DNA of 53,338 nucleotides, from contig NZ_JALDPT010000037.1 in the NCBI RefSeq assembly GCF_022695515.1, forward strand, positions 1 through 53,338. Direction: 5' to 3'. The notes below the pieces were generated by a model. That model saw only the letters and a list, made by a program, of their open reading frames with translations. It had not been told where the DNA came from and did not search any database. The position numbers and the translations under genes are program-made. This document shows positions 35,450 through 44,645 of the stretch, piece after piece (the stretch's first letter is position 1; every line of letters starts with the position of its first letter). The stretch comes from Phenylobacterium aquaticum. GTDB taxonomy: Bacteria > Pseudomonadota > Alphaproteobacteria > Caulobacterales > Caulobacteraceae.

Positions 35450-37021
35450 ATGCGGAAATTCGCGACCATTCTGACGGCCGGCGCCTGCGCGCTCGCCCTG
35501 AACGTTCCGGCCCTGGCCCAGGAGGCCAAGCCGCCGGCCGCGGCCTCCGCGAGCAAGGAGGACAAGCCGGGGAAGCTGCCCGAGAGCGAGACCGCCAAGG
35601 CGCCCGTGCAGGAGCAGGCCAAGTCGAGCCGCCACAGCGTGACCATCAATGGCAAGGCCATCGCCTATACCGCCACCGCAGGCACGCTGACCCTGCGCGA
35701 CGACGAGGGCAAGCCGACCGCCAGCATGTTCTACGTCGCCTATGTGGCCGACGGCGGGAAGGGCCAGGCCGACCGGCCGGTGACCTTCTTCTACAATGGC
35801 GGGCCGGGCTCCTCGTCGCTCTGGCTGCACATGGGCTCGTTCGGGCCGGTGACGGTGAAGACCAATGCGCCGAACCCGGCGAGCCCGCCGCCCTTCGTGC
35901 GCCAGAACAACAATGACAGCCTGCTCGACAAGTCCGACCTGGTGTTCCTGGACGCCATCGGCGCCGGCTATTCGCGGCCGCTGGGCGACACGCCGGGGAC
36001 CAAGTTCTGGGGCGTGGACCAGGATATCGACGCCTTCGCCCGGGGGGTGACGCGCTACATCACGATCAATCACCGCTGGAACTCGCCCAAGTTCCTGTTC
36101 GGCGAGAGCTACGGCACGACCCGCACGGCGGGCCTGGCCTATGAGCTGCAGGACCGCGGCGTCGCCCTGAACGGGGTGCTGATCCTGTCCTCCATCCTGA
36201 ACTACGGCACCCGCGACGCGGGCTTCGACCACATCTACCAGACCTATCTGCCGAGCTATGCGGCGACGGCGGCCTATCACCACAGGCTGGCGAGCCAGCC
36301 TGCGGACATGACCGCCTTCCTGCAGGAGGTGCGCGACTTCGCCAACGGACCTTACGTCTCGGCGCTCGCCAAGGGCGACACCATCTCGCCGGCCGAGCTG
36401 GACGCGGTGGCGACGAAGATGTCGGCCTATACCGGCCTCTCCGTGGACTTCATCAAGCGGGCCAATCTGCGGGTCGACCTGCAACGGTTCCGCAAGGAGC
36501 TGCTGCGCGACCAGCGCCGCACAGTGGGCCGCTATGACAGCCGCTTCACCGCCATTGATGTGGACGCCGCGGGCGAGGGGCCGGAATATGACGCCTCCGA
36601 CGTGCAGGTCTCGGGACCGTTCACGGCGGCCCTGCACGACTATCTGGAGCAGGACCTCGGCTATACGACCGACCTGGCCTATTTCCCGTCAGGCCCGGGC
36701 ATCAACCAGGCCTGGGACTGGAAGCACAAGCCGCCGGGATCGAACCGCGCCGCCCAGGTGGCCGACACCGCCCAGGACCTCTCCATGGCGATGCGCCAGA
36801 ACCCGAAGCTGAAGCTCTATTCGCTGAACGGGCTCTATGACATGGCCACGCCGTTCTTCGGCACCGAGTACGACATCAACCACATGCAGCTGGATCCCTC
36901 GCTGAAGGGTAATGTCCGCTTCGCCTATTACCCCTCCGGCCACATGGTCTATCTGAACCCTCAGGCTCTGACCCAGATGAAGGCCGACGTCGCGAAGTTC
37001 TATGACGACGCGATGAAGTAG
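35450..37021 (+). CDS. Exported S10 serine carboxypeptidase-like protein
   Basis: The 523-residue protein has a signal peptide (to ~23, ALAQ), a ~35-residue Lys/Glu/Ala-rich linker, and a carboxypeptidase Y-type S10 domain. The nucleophile is S220 (FGESYGTTRTAG), with D464 (NGLYDMATP) and H498 (YPSGHMVYL), and the oxyanion loop is FFYNGGPGSSSLWLHMGSFG. This peptidase clan is mainly eukaryotic, but bacterial exported members are known. It would trim C-terminal residues in the periplasm. RBS GAGGGG precedes the start. Confidence 0.9.
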   Translation: MRKFATILTAGACALALNVPALAQEAKPPAAASASKEDKPGKLPESETAKAPVQEQAKSSRHSVTINGKAIAYTATAGTLTLRDDEGKPTASMFYVAYVADGGKGQADRPVTFFYNGGPGSSSLWLHMGSFGPVTVKTNAPNPASPPPFVRQNNNDSLLDKSDLVFLDAIGAGYSRPLGDTPGTKFWGVDQDIDAFARGVTRYITINHRWNSPKFLFGESYGTTRTAGLAYELQDRGVALNGVLILSSILNYGTRDAGFDHIYQTYLPSYAATAAYHHRLASQPADMTAFLQEVRDFANGPYVSALAKGDTISPAELDAVATKMSAYTGLSVDFIKRANLRVDLQRFRKELLRDQRRTVGRYDSRFTAIDVDAAGEGPEYDASDVQVSGPFTAALHDYLEQDLGYTTDLAYFPSGPGINQAWDWKHKPPGSNRAAQVADTAQDLSMAMRQNPKLKLYSLNGLYDMATPFFGTEYDINHMQLDPSLKGNVRFAYYPSGHMVYLNPQALTQMKADVAKFYDDAMK

Positions 37022-37027
37022 GCTTGA

Positions 37028-37420
37028 TCAGCCGGCGGTGGGGCTGCGGTAGGACAGGTAGCCGCGCTCCACCATCCGGCGCATGGCCTCATAGGCCTCG
37101 ATCAGCTCTTGATACTGCATGCGCAGCTCGCCCAGCCGGGCGATGCCCTTGGGATCGGGGCGCATGGTCTCGGTCATGGCGAGCGCCTCCTTGACCCACT
37201 GGGCGCGGGCCTGGGCGGCGGCGACGGCGAGCTTCTGGAACTTGGCCAGGTCGGCGTGACCCAGCATGGCGCCGACCACCTCCTTGTTGGAGGCGTAGGC
37301 GGTGTAGTCGATCTGCTCCAGCTGACCGCGCAGGCGACGCTGCGCATTGGGGTCGTCGGAATGCTGGGGTTCGAAATGATCGTGGGCGTGGCGCTTGAAG
37401 CTGCTCACTGAAGTCGACAT
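37028..37420 (-). CDS. Hypothetical protein with helical, coiled-coil-like content
   Basis: The 130-residue soluble protein is preceded by GGGAGG. It begins with a His/Asp-rich segment and continues as predicted helix (LAKFQKLAVAAAQARAQWVK, GELRMQYQELIEAYEAMRRM). No signal peptide, membrane segment or recognised domain is present. It converges with the S10 peptidase (6-base gap) and is not obviously linked to its neighbours. Function unknown. Confidence 0.6.
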   Translation of the reverse strand: MSTSVSSFKRHAHDHFEPQHSDDPNAQRRLRGQLEQIDYTAYASNKEVVGAMLGHADLAKFQKLAVAAAQARAQWVKEALAMTETMRPDPKGIARLGELRMQYQELIEAYEAMRRMVERGYLSYRSPTAG

Positions 37421-37517
37421 AGGCGGCCTCCCGGCCTTCGGCCCCATTGCAGGGGTCTTCCGAGGCCAGACTAACCCATTGGGCTTAATGGGGGATTTAA
37501 GCGCTTGCGATGGCCTC

Positions 37518-37847
37518 TCAGCGGCTGGGCAGGTGGCGCGGGACCTTGGCGCGGAGCAGGGCGATCAGGTCCGGGTCCATGAAGGCGTAGTCGTCGGGGA
37601 TATCGAGGCAGATCACCCGTGCCCGCTTCAGATGGGCCTTGAAGCGCTGGCTGAGCCGGTTGCGCTGGGCCTTCTCCATCACGAAGATGAGGTCGGCCTC
37701 GGCGACCATCTCGCCGGTGAGCGGCTCGACCGCATCATGGTTCAGGCCGGCCGAGGCGACCTCGATGCCCGGCCAATCGGCGAAGACCTGCTCGGCGGTG
37801 GGACTGCGCAGCTTGTTCTGGCTGCAGACGAACAGGACGTGCTTCAC
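37518..37847 (-). CDS. Short low-molecular-weight protein-tyrosine-phosphatase-like protein
   Basis: The 109-residue protein has the PTP loop C8-S-Q-N-K-L-R14 (CxxxxxR) at its N-terminus and the acidic DIPDDYAF motif as a general-acid candidate. It is shorter than the usual ~150 residues of the family. It begins with GTG that overlaps the stop of the ATP-grasp gene (GTGA), so both are translated together. Target and function are unknown; it could be a phosphatase or a related arsenate-reductase-like thiol enzyme. Confidence 0.8.
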   Translation of the reverse strand: MKHVLFVCSQNKLRSPTAEQVFADWPGIEVASAGLNHDAVEPLTGEMVAEADLIFVMEKAQRNRLSQRFKAHLKRARVICLDIPDDYAFMDPDLIALLRAKVPRHLPSR

Positions 37848-38689
37848 GCGATGGCCCGGGCCAGGCGCTCGCCGAGATCGGGGGCGAAGTGCGGGAAGAG
37901 GTGGGGCTCCACCACTTCGAGCTCCATGAGCAGCAGGCCGCCCTTGTGCGGAACGAGATCAACGCGGGCGGCGAGCGCCGGGACGGGCAGGGCGTCGATG
38001 AAGCTTTGCGCCACCGCGATCTCGGCGGCGTCCGGGTGGTGGGCCTGCTCCAGCCCGCCATGCATGACCTGGATGCGGTAGTCGCCCGAGCCCGACGTCT
38101 TGCGGACGGCGTGGGAGAATTGGCCGGCCACGAAGATGTAGGAGATCTCGCCCTCGGTGAGGATCTCCGGGATCAGGGGCTGGGCGAACTGGCCGGGCTC
38201 GAGCACGCGACCCGCCGCCTCGGCGCGGGTCAGGCGGGCCTGGCCGAAGCCGGAGGAGCCGACCACGGGCTTGAGCACCAGCTCGTCGGCGCCCAGCCGG
38301 TCGAAGGCTTCGATGAGCGCGACCGGCGCGTCGGTGAAGACGCTGGGGATCACCGGCAGGCCCCGCGCGGCCAAGCCCTCGAGATAGCGCTTGGAGAGGT
38401 TCCAGCGGATCAGCTCGGGGGCGTTGGCGATCGGGGTGACAGCGCCGGCCCGGTCGAGGAAGGCCAGGAATTCGGCCTCGCGCTCGGTATAGTCCCAGGT
38501 GGTGCGGATGAAGAGCAGGTCGAAAGCCGCCGGATCGCAGGTCCGCCAGTCGGCCTCGGTGAGGGTCAGGCCGCGGGCGGCGAAGGCCGGGGTGAAGGCG
38601 TCGAGCTCGCGGTCGTGCTCATAGGCGTCCACGCGCCGGTTCGCGGCGGTGGTGAGCACCTCGGCGCAGGCGAGATAGGCGACCTTCAT
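37844..38689 (-). CDS. ATP-grasp domain protein (RimK/glutathione-synthetase-like)
   Basis: The 281-residue protein has an ATP-grasp fold: N-terminal ADWRTCDPAAFDLLFIRTTW, the nucleotide-binding VLKPVVGSSGFGQARL, and the acidic magnesium site LLLMELEVVEPHLFP. It would join a carboxylate to an amine or similar nucleophile with ATP. Adjacent translation of a PTP-like protein suggests a small two-gene modification system. No target peptide gene is visible in this window. Confidence 0.82.
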   Translation of the reverse strand: MKVAYLACAEVLTTAANRRVDAYEHDRELDAFTPAFAARGLTLTEADWRTCDPAAFDLLFIRTTWDYTEREAEFLAFLDRAGAVTPIANAPELIRWNLSKRYLEGLAARGLPVIPSVFTDAPVALIEAFDRLGADELVLKPVVGSSGFGQARLTRAEAAGRVLEPGQFAQPLIPEILTEGEISYIFVAGQFSHAVRKTSGSGDYRIQVMHGGLEQAHHPDAAEIAVAQSFIDALPVPALAARVDLVPHKGGLLLMELEVVEPHLFPHFAPDLGERLARAIA

Positions 38690-38723
38690 GACGGACCTCG
38701 GGACACGGGGCCGCAGGCTTAGC

Positions 38724-40184
38724 CTAGCTGTTGGCGGGCTTCCAGTTGGTGGCGGTGGCGACCAGCAGGCTGACCAGGTCCTGGTCGCGGCGGCCCTGGG
38801 CGTTGACCAGGTCGCGGCGGGACTTGGCGAGGTCGCGCTCGGCGGAGATCACCGACAACAGCGTCCCGCCGCCCAGGCTGTACGCCGCACGGGCGTCCTT
38901 CAGGCGGGATTCTTGCACCGACTGGACGCCGACGAGGGCGGCGATCGCCTTGTCGTCCTCGGCCAGGGCGGCGAGCGCGTCGGAGACCTGGACGAAGGCC
39001 CGCAGCACCGTGCCGTTGTAGCGGGCCAGCGCCGCGCGGGCCTCGGCCTGGGCGGCGTGCTGGCCGGCCTTGAGCCGGCCGCCGTTGAAGATCGGCGCGG
39101 TGAGGCCGCCGGCCAGGTTCCAGCCGGTGGAATCGTAGCGGAAGATGTTCTCCGGCTGGATCGAGCCCTGGGTCAGGCCGGCTGTGAGGCGGATGTTGGG
39201 ATAGAGGCTGGCCGTGGCGACGCCGACATCGGCGGTGGCGGCATGCAGTTCGGCCTCGGCGGCCAGGATGTCGGGGCGCTGGCGGACCAGGCTGGAGGGC
39301 AGGCCCACCGGGATCTCGGCGGGGCGGGTGAAGCCGGCCTGGCTGAAGTCCGGCGCGGCCCAGTCGGAGGGGGTGCGTCCGACCAGCAGGGCCAGCTGGT
39401 GGCGGGCGAGCGCCAGGTCGCGCTCCACGGCGGGGCGCAGGGCGGCGTCGCGGGCCAGGTCGCCGCGGCCGACGGTGAGGTCGGAGGGGGCCGCGCCGCC
39501 GATCGCCTGGGCCTTGCCGACCATGTCGACGGTGCGCTGGTCGTCGGCGACGATGGCGTCCAGGGCGTCGAGTTCGGCGCGCAGGGCGGCGATCTTCACG
39601 GCCTGCATGGCGACATTGCCGGTCAGGGTCAGATAGGCGGCGTCGACGCGGCTCACCTGGGCCTGGGTGCGGGCGCGGGCGGCCTCCAGACGGCGCTTGC
39701 CGCCGCCGAACAGGTCGAGGTCGTAGCTGACCGTGCCGCCGATCGAATAGAGGTTGATCGTCGGGCTGGGGAAGCCGGTGAAGCCGAAGGACTGGGTGTT
39801 GATCCGTTCCCGCTGGGCGCCGGCGCTGCCATCGACCTGAGGACCCAGCGCGCCCTGGGCCGAGGCGGTCTCGGCCTGGAGCTTCTGCAGGGTGGCGTCG
39901 GCCTCGGCCACGGTGGGGCTGCCGGCCAGGGCCAGGCGGATGGTCTGGTCGAGCTCGGGCGACCCCAGGGCCAGCCACCACGCGCCCGCCGTCCGGACGT
40001 CGGGGGAGAGACGGACGGCGGGCGCTCCGGCGTCGCCGGCCATCGCATAGGCGGGGGCGCCTGGCGCGGCCGGTCGCTGGAAGTTCGGCCCCACGACGGC
40101 GCAGGCGCCGAGCGCGAGGGTCAGAGGCAGGGCCAGGGCGGCCCGCTTGGTCATTCTACGACGGGACATGGGGGAAGGATGCAT
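38724..40184 (-). CDS. NodT-family outer-membrane efflux lipoprotein
   Basis: The ~486-residue TolC-like protein has a lipoprotein signal ending LGAC (lipid Cys 28 from the start at 40184) and two repeats of the alpha-barrel/beta-barrel layout (INLYSIGGTVSYDLDLFGGG, and NLAGGLTAPIFNGGRLKAGQ). It forms the outer exit of a tripartite pump. The operon order is emrA, emrB, then this gene. The start is uncertain: 40184 lies 4 bases after the emrB stop with GAGG upstream, but 40169 and 40154 are alternatives. Confidence 0.9.
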   Translation of the reverse strand: MHPSPMSRRRMTKRAALALPLTLALGACAVVGPNFQRPAAPGAPAYAMAGDAGAPAVRLSPDVRTAGAWWLALGSPELDQTIRLALAGSPTVAEADATLQKLQAETASAQGALGPQVDGSAGAQRERINTQSFGFTGFPSPTINLYSIGGTVSYDLDLFGGGKRRLEAARARTQAQVSRVDAAYLTLTGNVAMQAVKIAALRAELDALDAIVADDQRTVDMVGKAQAIGGAAPSDLTVGRGDLARDAALRPAVERDLALARHQLALLVGRTPSDWAAPDFSQAGFTRPAEIPVGLPSSLVRQRPDILAAEAELHAATADVGVATASLYPNIRLTAGLTQGSIQPENIFRYDSTGWNLAGGLTAPIFNGGRLKAGQHAAQAEARAALARYNGTVLRAFVQVSDALAALAEDDKAIAALVGVQSVQESRLKDARAAYSLGGGTLLSVISAERDLAKSRRDLVNAQGRRDQDLVSLLVATATNWKPANS

Positions 40185-40188
40185 GGGG

Positions 40189-41715
40189 TCAGTCGACCTC
40201 GATGGCGACATGGCCGCCCGGTTGGCGCTTGGCGGGGCGCATGAGCAGCAGCATCGGCATACAGGCGATGGTGATGATCAGCATGAGTTTGAAGTCGTCG
40301 ATATAGGCGATCATGGTGGCCTGGCGGGTGACCTCGGTGTTGAGCGCCTGGAGGCCGGTGACGCTGCTGAGGTCGAAGCGGCCGGCGAGGTCGGCCCGGA
40401 CCACCGGATCGGACGGATTGATGTGGGCGGCGAGCGAGCCGTGCATGGTCTGGGTGTTGGCGACCACCAGGGCCTGCATGATCGAGATGCCGACCGCCGA
40501 GCCCATGTTGCGGATCAGGGTGTAGAGCGACGAGCCCTCCGGCCGCAGGTGCGGCGGGATGGTGGCGAAGGCGAGCGTCGACAGCGGCACGAACAGGAGG
40601 CCGATGCCCAGGCCCTGGATGAAGCCCGAGATCATGAACGGGGTCGGACCCATCGACAGGTCGAAATGGATCATCTGGGTCAGGGATACGCAGGAGATCG
40701 ACAGGCCGGTGATCAGGATCAGGCGGGTGTCCACCCGGCCGACCAACTGGCCCACCGCGAACATGGCGATGAAGGAGCCGACGCCGCGAGGCATGCTGAC
40801 CAGGCCCGAGGTCAGCACCGGATAGCCCATCAGCCCCTGCATCATCGGCGGCAGCAGAGCCATGGTCGAGAATAGCAGGATGCCGATGAAGAAGCCGAAG
40901 ACGCTGGCCGAGACGAAGTTGCGGTCGGCGGCGAGCGCCGGATCGAAGAACGGGTTCTTGGCGGTCAGGGTGTGGGCGATGAACACCCAGACCGAGCAGA
41001 GGATCACGACCAGATAGGTCCAGATCTCCGGCGAGGAAAACCAGTCGACGCCGGGGCCGCGGTCGAGGATCAGCTGCAGCCCGCCGATGAAGCAGGTGAG
41101 CGAGAAGAAGCCCAGGAAGTCAAAGGGCTTGGCCTTGGTCTCGCGGTCGGCCGAGATGAAGATCAAGACGCCCAGGAAGGCGAGAATCCCGACCGGCAGA
41201 TTGATCAGGAACACCCAGCGCCAGGAGGCCTGCTGGGTCAGCCAGCCGCCGAGCGCCGGCCCCAGGATGGGGCCCAGGATCGCGCCGGCCCCCCAGATGG
41301 CCATGGCCTGGCCGTGCTTCTCCGGCGGGTTGATGTCGAGCAACACCGCCTGGGACAGGGGGATGAGGGCCGCGCCGAACAGGCCCTGCAACAGGCGGAA
41401 GCCGACGATCTCCGGCAGGGAGGTGGCCGCGCCGCAGAGCATGGAGGCGACCGTGAAGCCGCCGATGGAGATCAGGAACAGGCGCTTGCGCCCGATGCGA
41501 TCGGCCAGCCAGCCGGTCATCGGGATCATGATCGCCGAGGCCACGATATAGGAGGTCAGGACCCAGGTGATCTGGTCCTGCGAGGCCTGAACGCTGCCCT
41601 GGATATGGGGCAGGGCGACGTTGGCGATCGTCGAGTCCAGCGAGTTCATCACCGTCGCCAGCATGATCGAGATGGTGATCGGCCAGCGGTTCGCGCGGTC
41701 CTGGGCGTCGGTCAT
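40189..41715 (-). CDS. emrB: DHA2-family MFS drug exporter (EmrB type)
   Basis: The 508-residue protein has about 14 membrane segments, the MFS motif A-like WLADRIGRKRLFLISI and motif C-like GAILGPILGPALGG. It is the inner-membrane proton antiporter of an EmrA-EmrB-TolC-type pump, exporting hydrophobic compounds. It sits 10 bases after emrA and 4 bases before the NodT gene. The assignment to type is good; the substrate cannot be given. Confidence 0.93.
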   Translation of the reverse strand: MTDAQDRANRWPITISIMLATVMNSLDSTIANVALPHIQGSVQASQDQITWVLTSYIVASAIMIPMTGWLADRIGRKRLFLISIGGFTVASMLCGAATSLPEIVGFRLLQGLFGAALIPLSQAVLLDINPPEKHGQAMAIWGAGAILGPILGPALGGWLTQQASWRWVFLINLPVGILAFLGVLIFISADRETKAKPFDFLGFFSLTCFIGGLQLILDRGPGVDWFSSPEIWTYLVVILCSVWVFIAHTLTAKNPFFDPALAADRNFVSASVFGFFIGILLFSTMALLPPMMQGLMGYPVLTSGLVSMPRGVGSFIAMFAVGQLVGRVDTRLILITGLSISCVSLTQMIHFDLSMGPTPFMISGFIQGLGIGLLFVPLSTLAFATIPPHLRPEGSSLYTLIRNMGSAVGISIMQALVVANTQTMHGSLAAHINPSDPVVRADLAGRFDLSSVTGLQALNTEVTRQATMIAYIDDFKLMLIITIACMPMLLLMRPAKRQPGGHVAIEVD

Positions 41716-41725
41716 GGGATGGGCC

Positions 41726-42817
41726 TCAGCCGGCCGCGGGCGGCGTCCGCTCGACCGCGCCCGGGGACTTGACGTCGACCTTGACCGAGGCCGAGAGGCC
41801 GGCGCGGCCGGCCATGGCGGGCGGCGGCTGGTCGAAGTCGATACGGACCGGCAGGCGCTGGGTCACCTTCACCCAGTTGCCGGTGGCGTTCTGGGCCGGC
41901 AGGGCGGAGAAGGCCGAGCCCGCGCCGGGGCTGAAGCTGGCGACATGGCCGGTCAGCTTGGCGTCGGCGGCGGCGTCGACCTTGATGTCGACATGCTGGC
42001 CGACCTTCATCTTGGCCAGCTGGTCTTCCTTGAAGTTGGCCTCGATCCAGGGCTTGCCGGAGATCAGCCAGAACACCGTCTGGGACGGGTTCACATAGCC
42101 GCCGACCTGCAGCTGGTCGACGCGGGTGACGATCCCGTCGGCGGGCGCGACGACCACGCCATAGCTGACGTTCAGCTTGGCGCGCTCGAGCTTGGCGCGG
42201 GCGGCCAGCACGGCGGGCTGGCTGTCGACGGCCTGGTCCGGATGGCCGTTCAGATTAGCGAGAGCCTGGGCGGTGCGCTGGCGGGCGGCGGCGACGGCGT
42301 CGGCGGCCTGCTGGGCGCTGTGGGCGGCGGCGTCCGCCTCCTGCTGGGAGGCGACGCCGGCCGCGACCAGGGCCTTCTGGCGGGCGGCCTCGCGATTGGC
42401 GAAGGCGAGCGTGCTCTCGGCGCCGGACAGATTGGCCTGCTCGGTCTGATAGGCGGCCTGCAGGGAGCGGACCTGCACCTCGGCCTGGGCGACATCGGCC
42501 ACGGCCTGGGCGGCGCTGGCCTGGGCGTCGCGGGTGTCGAGGCGGAACAGGGGCTCGCCCGCATGGACCTGCTGGTTCTCATGCACATAGACGGCGATCA
42601 CCCGGCCGCCGACGCTGGCGCTGACGGGCGCCTTGGCGATCTGGACATAGGCGTTGTCGGTCGACTGATAGCGGCCGCCGGTCAGGACCACGACGATGGC
42701 GATCACCAGGATCGCGGCGGGACCGCCCACGATCAGGGGCCAGCGCCAGCGGCGCAGCCAGCTCTCACGTCCATAAGTCACTTCGGCGACAGGCCGACCA
42801 CCCTCTGCATCGCTCAA
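41726..42817 (-). CDS. emrA: HlyD-family membrane-fusion protein (EmrA type)
   Basis: The 363-residue adaptor has a single membrane anchor (residues ~27-46), the barrel-sandwich domain (ASVGGRVIAVYVHENQQVHA ... GVVVAPADGIVTRVDQLQVG) and a coiled-coil hairpin between (AEVQVRSLQAAYQTEQANLS). It links the inner-membrane EmrB to the NodT outer channel. The start is TTG at 42817, with AAGGAC 8 bases upstream. It is divergent from the LysR regulator and the first gene of the operon. Confidence 0.92.
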   Translation of the reverse strand: MSDAEGGRPVAEVTYGRESWLRRWRWPLIVGGPAAILVIAIVVVLTGGRYQSTDNAYVQIAKAPVSASVGGRVIAVYVHENQQVHAGEPLFRLDTRDAQASAAQAVADVAQAEVQVRSLQAAYQTEQANLSGAESTLAFANREAARQKALVAAGVASQQEADAAAHSAQQAADAVAAARQRTAQALANLNGHPDQAVDSQPAVLAARAKLERAKLNVSYGVVVAPADGIVTRVDQLQVGGYVNPSQTVFWLISGKPWIEANFKEDQLAKMKVGQHVDIKVDAAADAKLTGHVASFSPGAGSAFSALPAQNATGNWVKVTQRLPVRIDFDQPPPAMAGRAGLSASVKVDVKSPGAVERTPPAAG

Positions 42818-42909
42818 GAGGTGCGTCCTTTCAGAACTTCATTCGCAGATTGGATCGCGGCGCGACTCTGGTGGGAGGCGCCGTTGCGGAATGTGCAAAT
42901 AGGCCAAGC

Positions 42910-42920
42910 GTCATGATGAC
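42910..42920. promoter_or_regulatory. Palindrome in the efflux/LysR divergent region
   Basis: GTCAT-G-ATGAC is an exact 11-base palindrome in the 129-base gap. LysR regulators bind T-N11-A sites; this palindrome is a candidate half of such a site. Confidence 0.35.
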
Positions 42921-42946
42921 GGAAATGATATGTAGTCACGCTGTAA

Positions 42947-43894
42947 ATGAATGAATTGCATATCCATAGATTAGACCTGAATCTCCTGCGGGTCTTCGAC
43001 GTCCTGCTGCAGGAGCGCAACGCCACCCGGGCGGGCGCGCGGCTGGGCCTGTCGCAGTCGGCGGTCAGCCATGCCCTGGGCCGCCTCAGATACGCCCTCG
43101 ACGACGATCTCTTCGTCCGTGATCCGCGCGGCCTGAAGCCGACCCCGCGGGCGTTGGAGATCGGGCCGCAGGTGAACAGCGCGCTGGCCCAGCTGCAGGC
43201 GGCCTTCGCGCCCTCGACCTTCGATCCCGCCACCACAGAGCGGCGCTTCGTGCTGATGGCCGGCGCCTATACCTGCGGCGTGCTGGTCCCCAGGCTGGTC
43301 GAGCGCATGGCGCGCGAGGCGCCCAATGCGGGCCTGGTGATCTCGGAGTTCGGGCCCGACATCCTGGAGCAGATGGACAGCCGCCGCGCCGACTTCGTCA
43401 TCGGTGGCTTCACCTCGGGGCCTGCGCGGCTCGTGCAGGAAGTGCTGCTGACCGAGCATCTGGTCTGGGTGGTGCGGGCCGAGAATCCGCTGCCGTCCGG
43501 CCCGATCAGCCTGGAGACCCTGGTCAGCGTGCCTCACGTGGTGATCGCCCGCTCGCGCACCGATGTCAGCGCCGGCATGACCATCCCCGGCAGCTGGGAA
43601 GACCCCGACACCTTCGAGTCGATCCTCAGCGCCCAGGGGCTGAAGCGCCGCATCGGGGTGACGACGCCCGACACCTATTCCGCCGTCTCGGTGGTACGCC
43701 AGTCGGACATGGCCGCCCTGCTGCCGGCGCGGATGGCGCGGCTGACCAAGCAGAGCGGCCTGCTGCGCATGCTGGAGCCGCCCTATGTGCCGCCGCAGGT
43801 GGAACTGGGGCTGATCTATCTTGCGGACCGGATGGCGGACCCGGCCATGGTCTGGATGCGGGACCTGCTGCGCGAGGTCGCCGCCGAGGTCTGA
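42947..43894 (+). CDS. LysR-family transcriptional regulator of the efflux operon
   Basis: The 315-residue protein has the LysR N-terminal helix-turn-helix (LDLNLLRVFDVLLQERNATR, RLGLSQSAVSHALGRLRYAL) and a two-lobe inducer-binding domain to the C-terminus. It is divergent from emrA, the classic arrangement for a regulator controlling the pump next to it. The start ATG is at 42947; no strong ribosome site precedes it. The inducer is unknown. Confidence 0.9.
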   Translation: MNELHIHRLDLNLLRVFDVLLQERNATRAGARLGLSQSAVSHALGRLRYALDDDLFVRDPRGLKPTPRALEIGPQVNSALAQLQAAFAPSTFDPATTERRFVLMAGAYTCGVLVPRLVERMAREAPNAGLVISEFGPDILEQMDSRRADFVIGGFTSGPARLVQEVLLTEHLVWVVRAENPLPSGPISLETLVSVPHVVIARSRTDVSAGMTIPGSWEDPDTFESILSAQGLKRRIGVTTPDTYSAVSVVRQSDMAALLPARMARLTKQSGLLRMLEPPYVPPQVELGLIYLADRMADPAMVWMRDLLREVAAEV

Positions 43895-43955
43895 TCGCCT
43901 TGGCGGGCGGGATGGCCTAGTCTCATGGCGATGCTGCAGCGCCTTGGAGGCCGCC

Positions 43956-44642
43956 ATGAGCCATAGACCGGTCCTGTCGTGGGCGATCGCCCTGGCCCTC
44001 GGCCTGAGCCTCGGGGTTCCGGCGCTCGCAGAGCCGCCGCCCGCCGCGTCGGGCTGGCGGGCCAAGGTCCTGGCCCTGGGCGCCGAGCATTTCGGCAATC
44101 CGGCCTGGGGCTATTCCCATTCCCAGCGCGACTATGGGCTCGCCAAGCGGCTGGCGGCCGCCGACCATGTGGTCCTGGACGACGACGTCCTATTCGCCGC
44201 CGCCCAGCTGCACGACATGGCGGCCTTCGCGCCCTGGCGGGATGCGGCCCGCGACCACAGCGACGTGGCGGCGGAATCCGTGGAGGGGGTGCTGGCGGGG
44301 ACCGATTTCCCGGCCGCCAAGCTGGACGCGGTGCGGGCGGCGATCCGGACCCACATGTACTATCGCGATCCGGTCGGGCCCGAGGCGCGCTACCTGCATG
44401 ACGCCGACGCCCTCGACTGGCTGGGCGCGATCGGGGTGGCCCGGATGATCGCCCTGGCCGATCCGAACGGCGGCGCGCCGACGGGACCGGCCACGCTCAA
44501 GATGATCGAGAAGAACCTCGCCGCCGCGCCGTCGCGGGTGGTGACCCCGGGTGGCCGGGCCCTGGTGGCCGGGCGGGTCGCGGAGACGCAAGCCTTCCTG
44601 GCGCAGCTGCGCGCCGAGACCGACGACCTGGCGACCTTCTAG
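43956..44642 (+). CDS. Exported HD-domain phosphohydrolase
   Basis: The 228-residue protein has a signal peptide (about 1-25, ending ALA) and an HD domain: HSQRDYGLAKRL (first His), LFAAAQLHDMAAF (the HD pair) and HSDVAAESVEGVL. HD enzymes are usually cytoplasmic phosphohydrolases, so an exported one is less usual. Cleavage of nucleotides or other phosphates in the periplasm is a guess. RBS is TTGGAGG. It converges on the MFS gene with only three bases between stops. Confidence 0.85.
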   Translation: MSHRPVLSWAIALALGLSLGVPALAEPPPAASGWRAKVLALGAEHFGNPAWGYSHSQRDYGLAKRLAAADHVVLDDDVLFAAAQLHDMAAFAPWRDAARDHSDVAAESVEGVLAGTDFPAAKLDAVRAAIRTHMYYRDPVGPEARYLHDADALDWLGAIGVARMIALADPNGGAPTGPATLKMIEKNLAAAPSRVVTPGGRALVAGRVAETQAFLAQLRAETDDLATF

Positions 44643-44645
44643 GGC

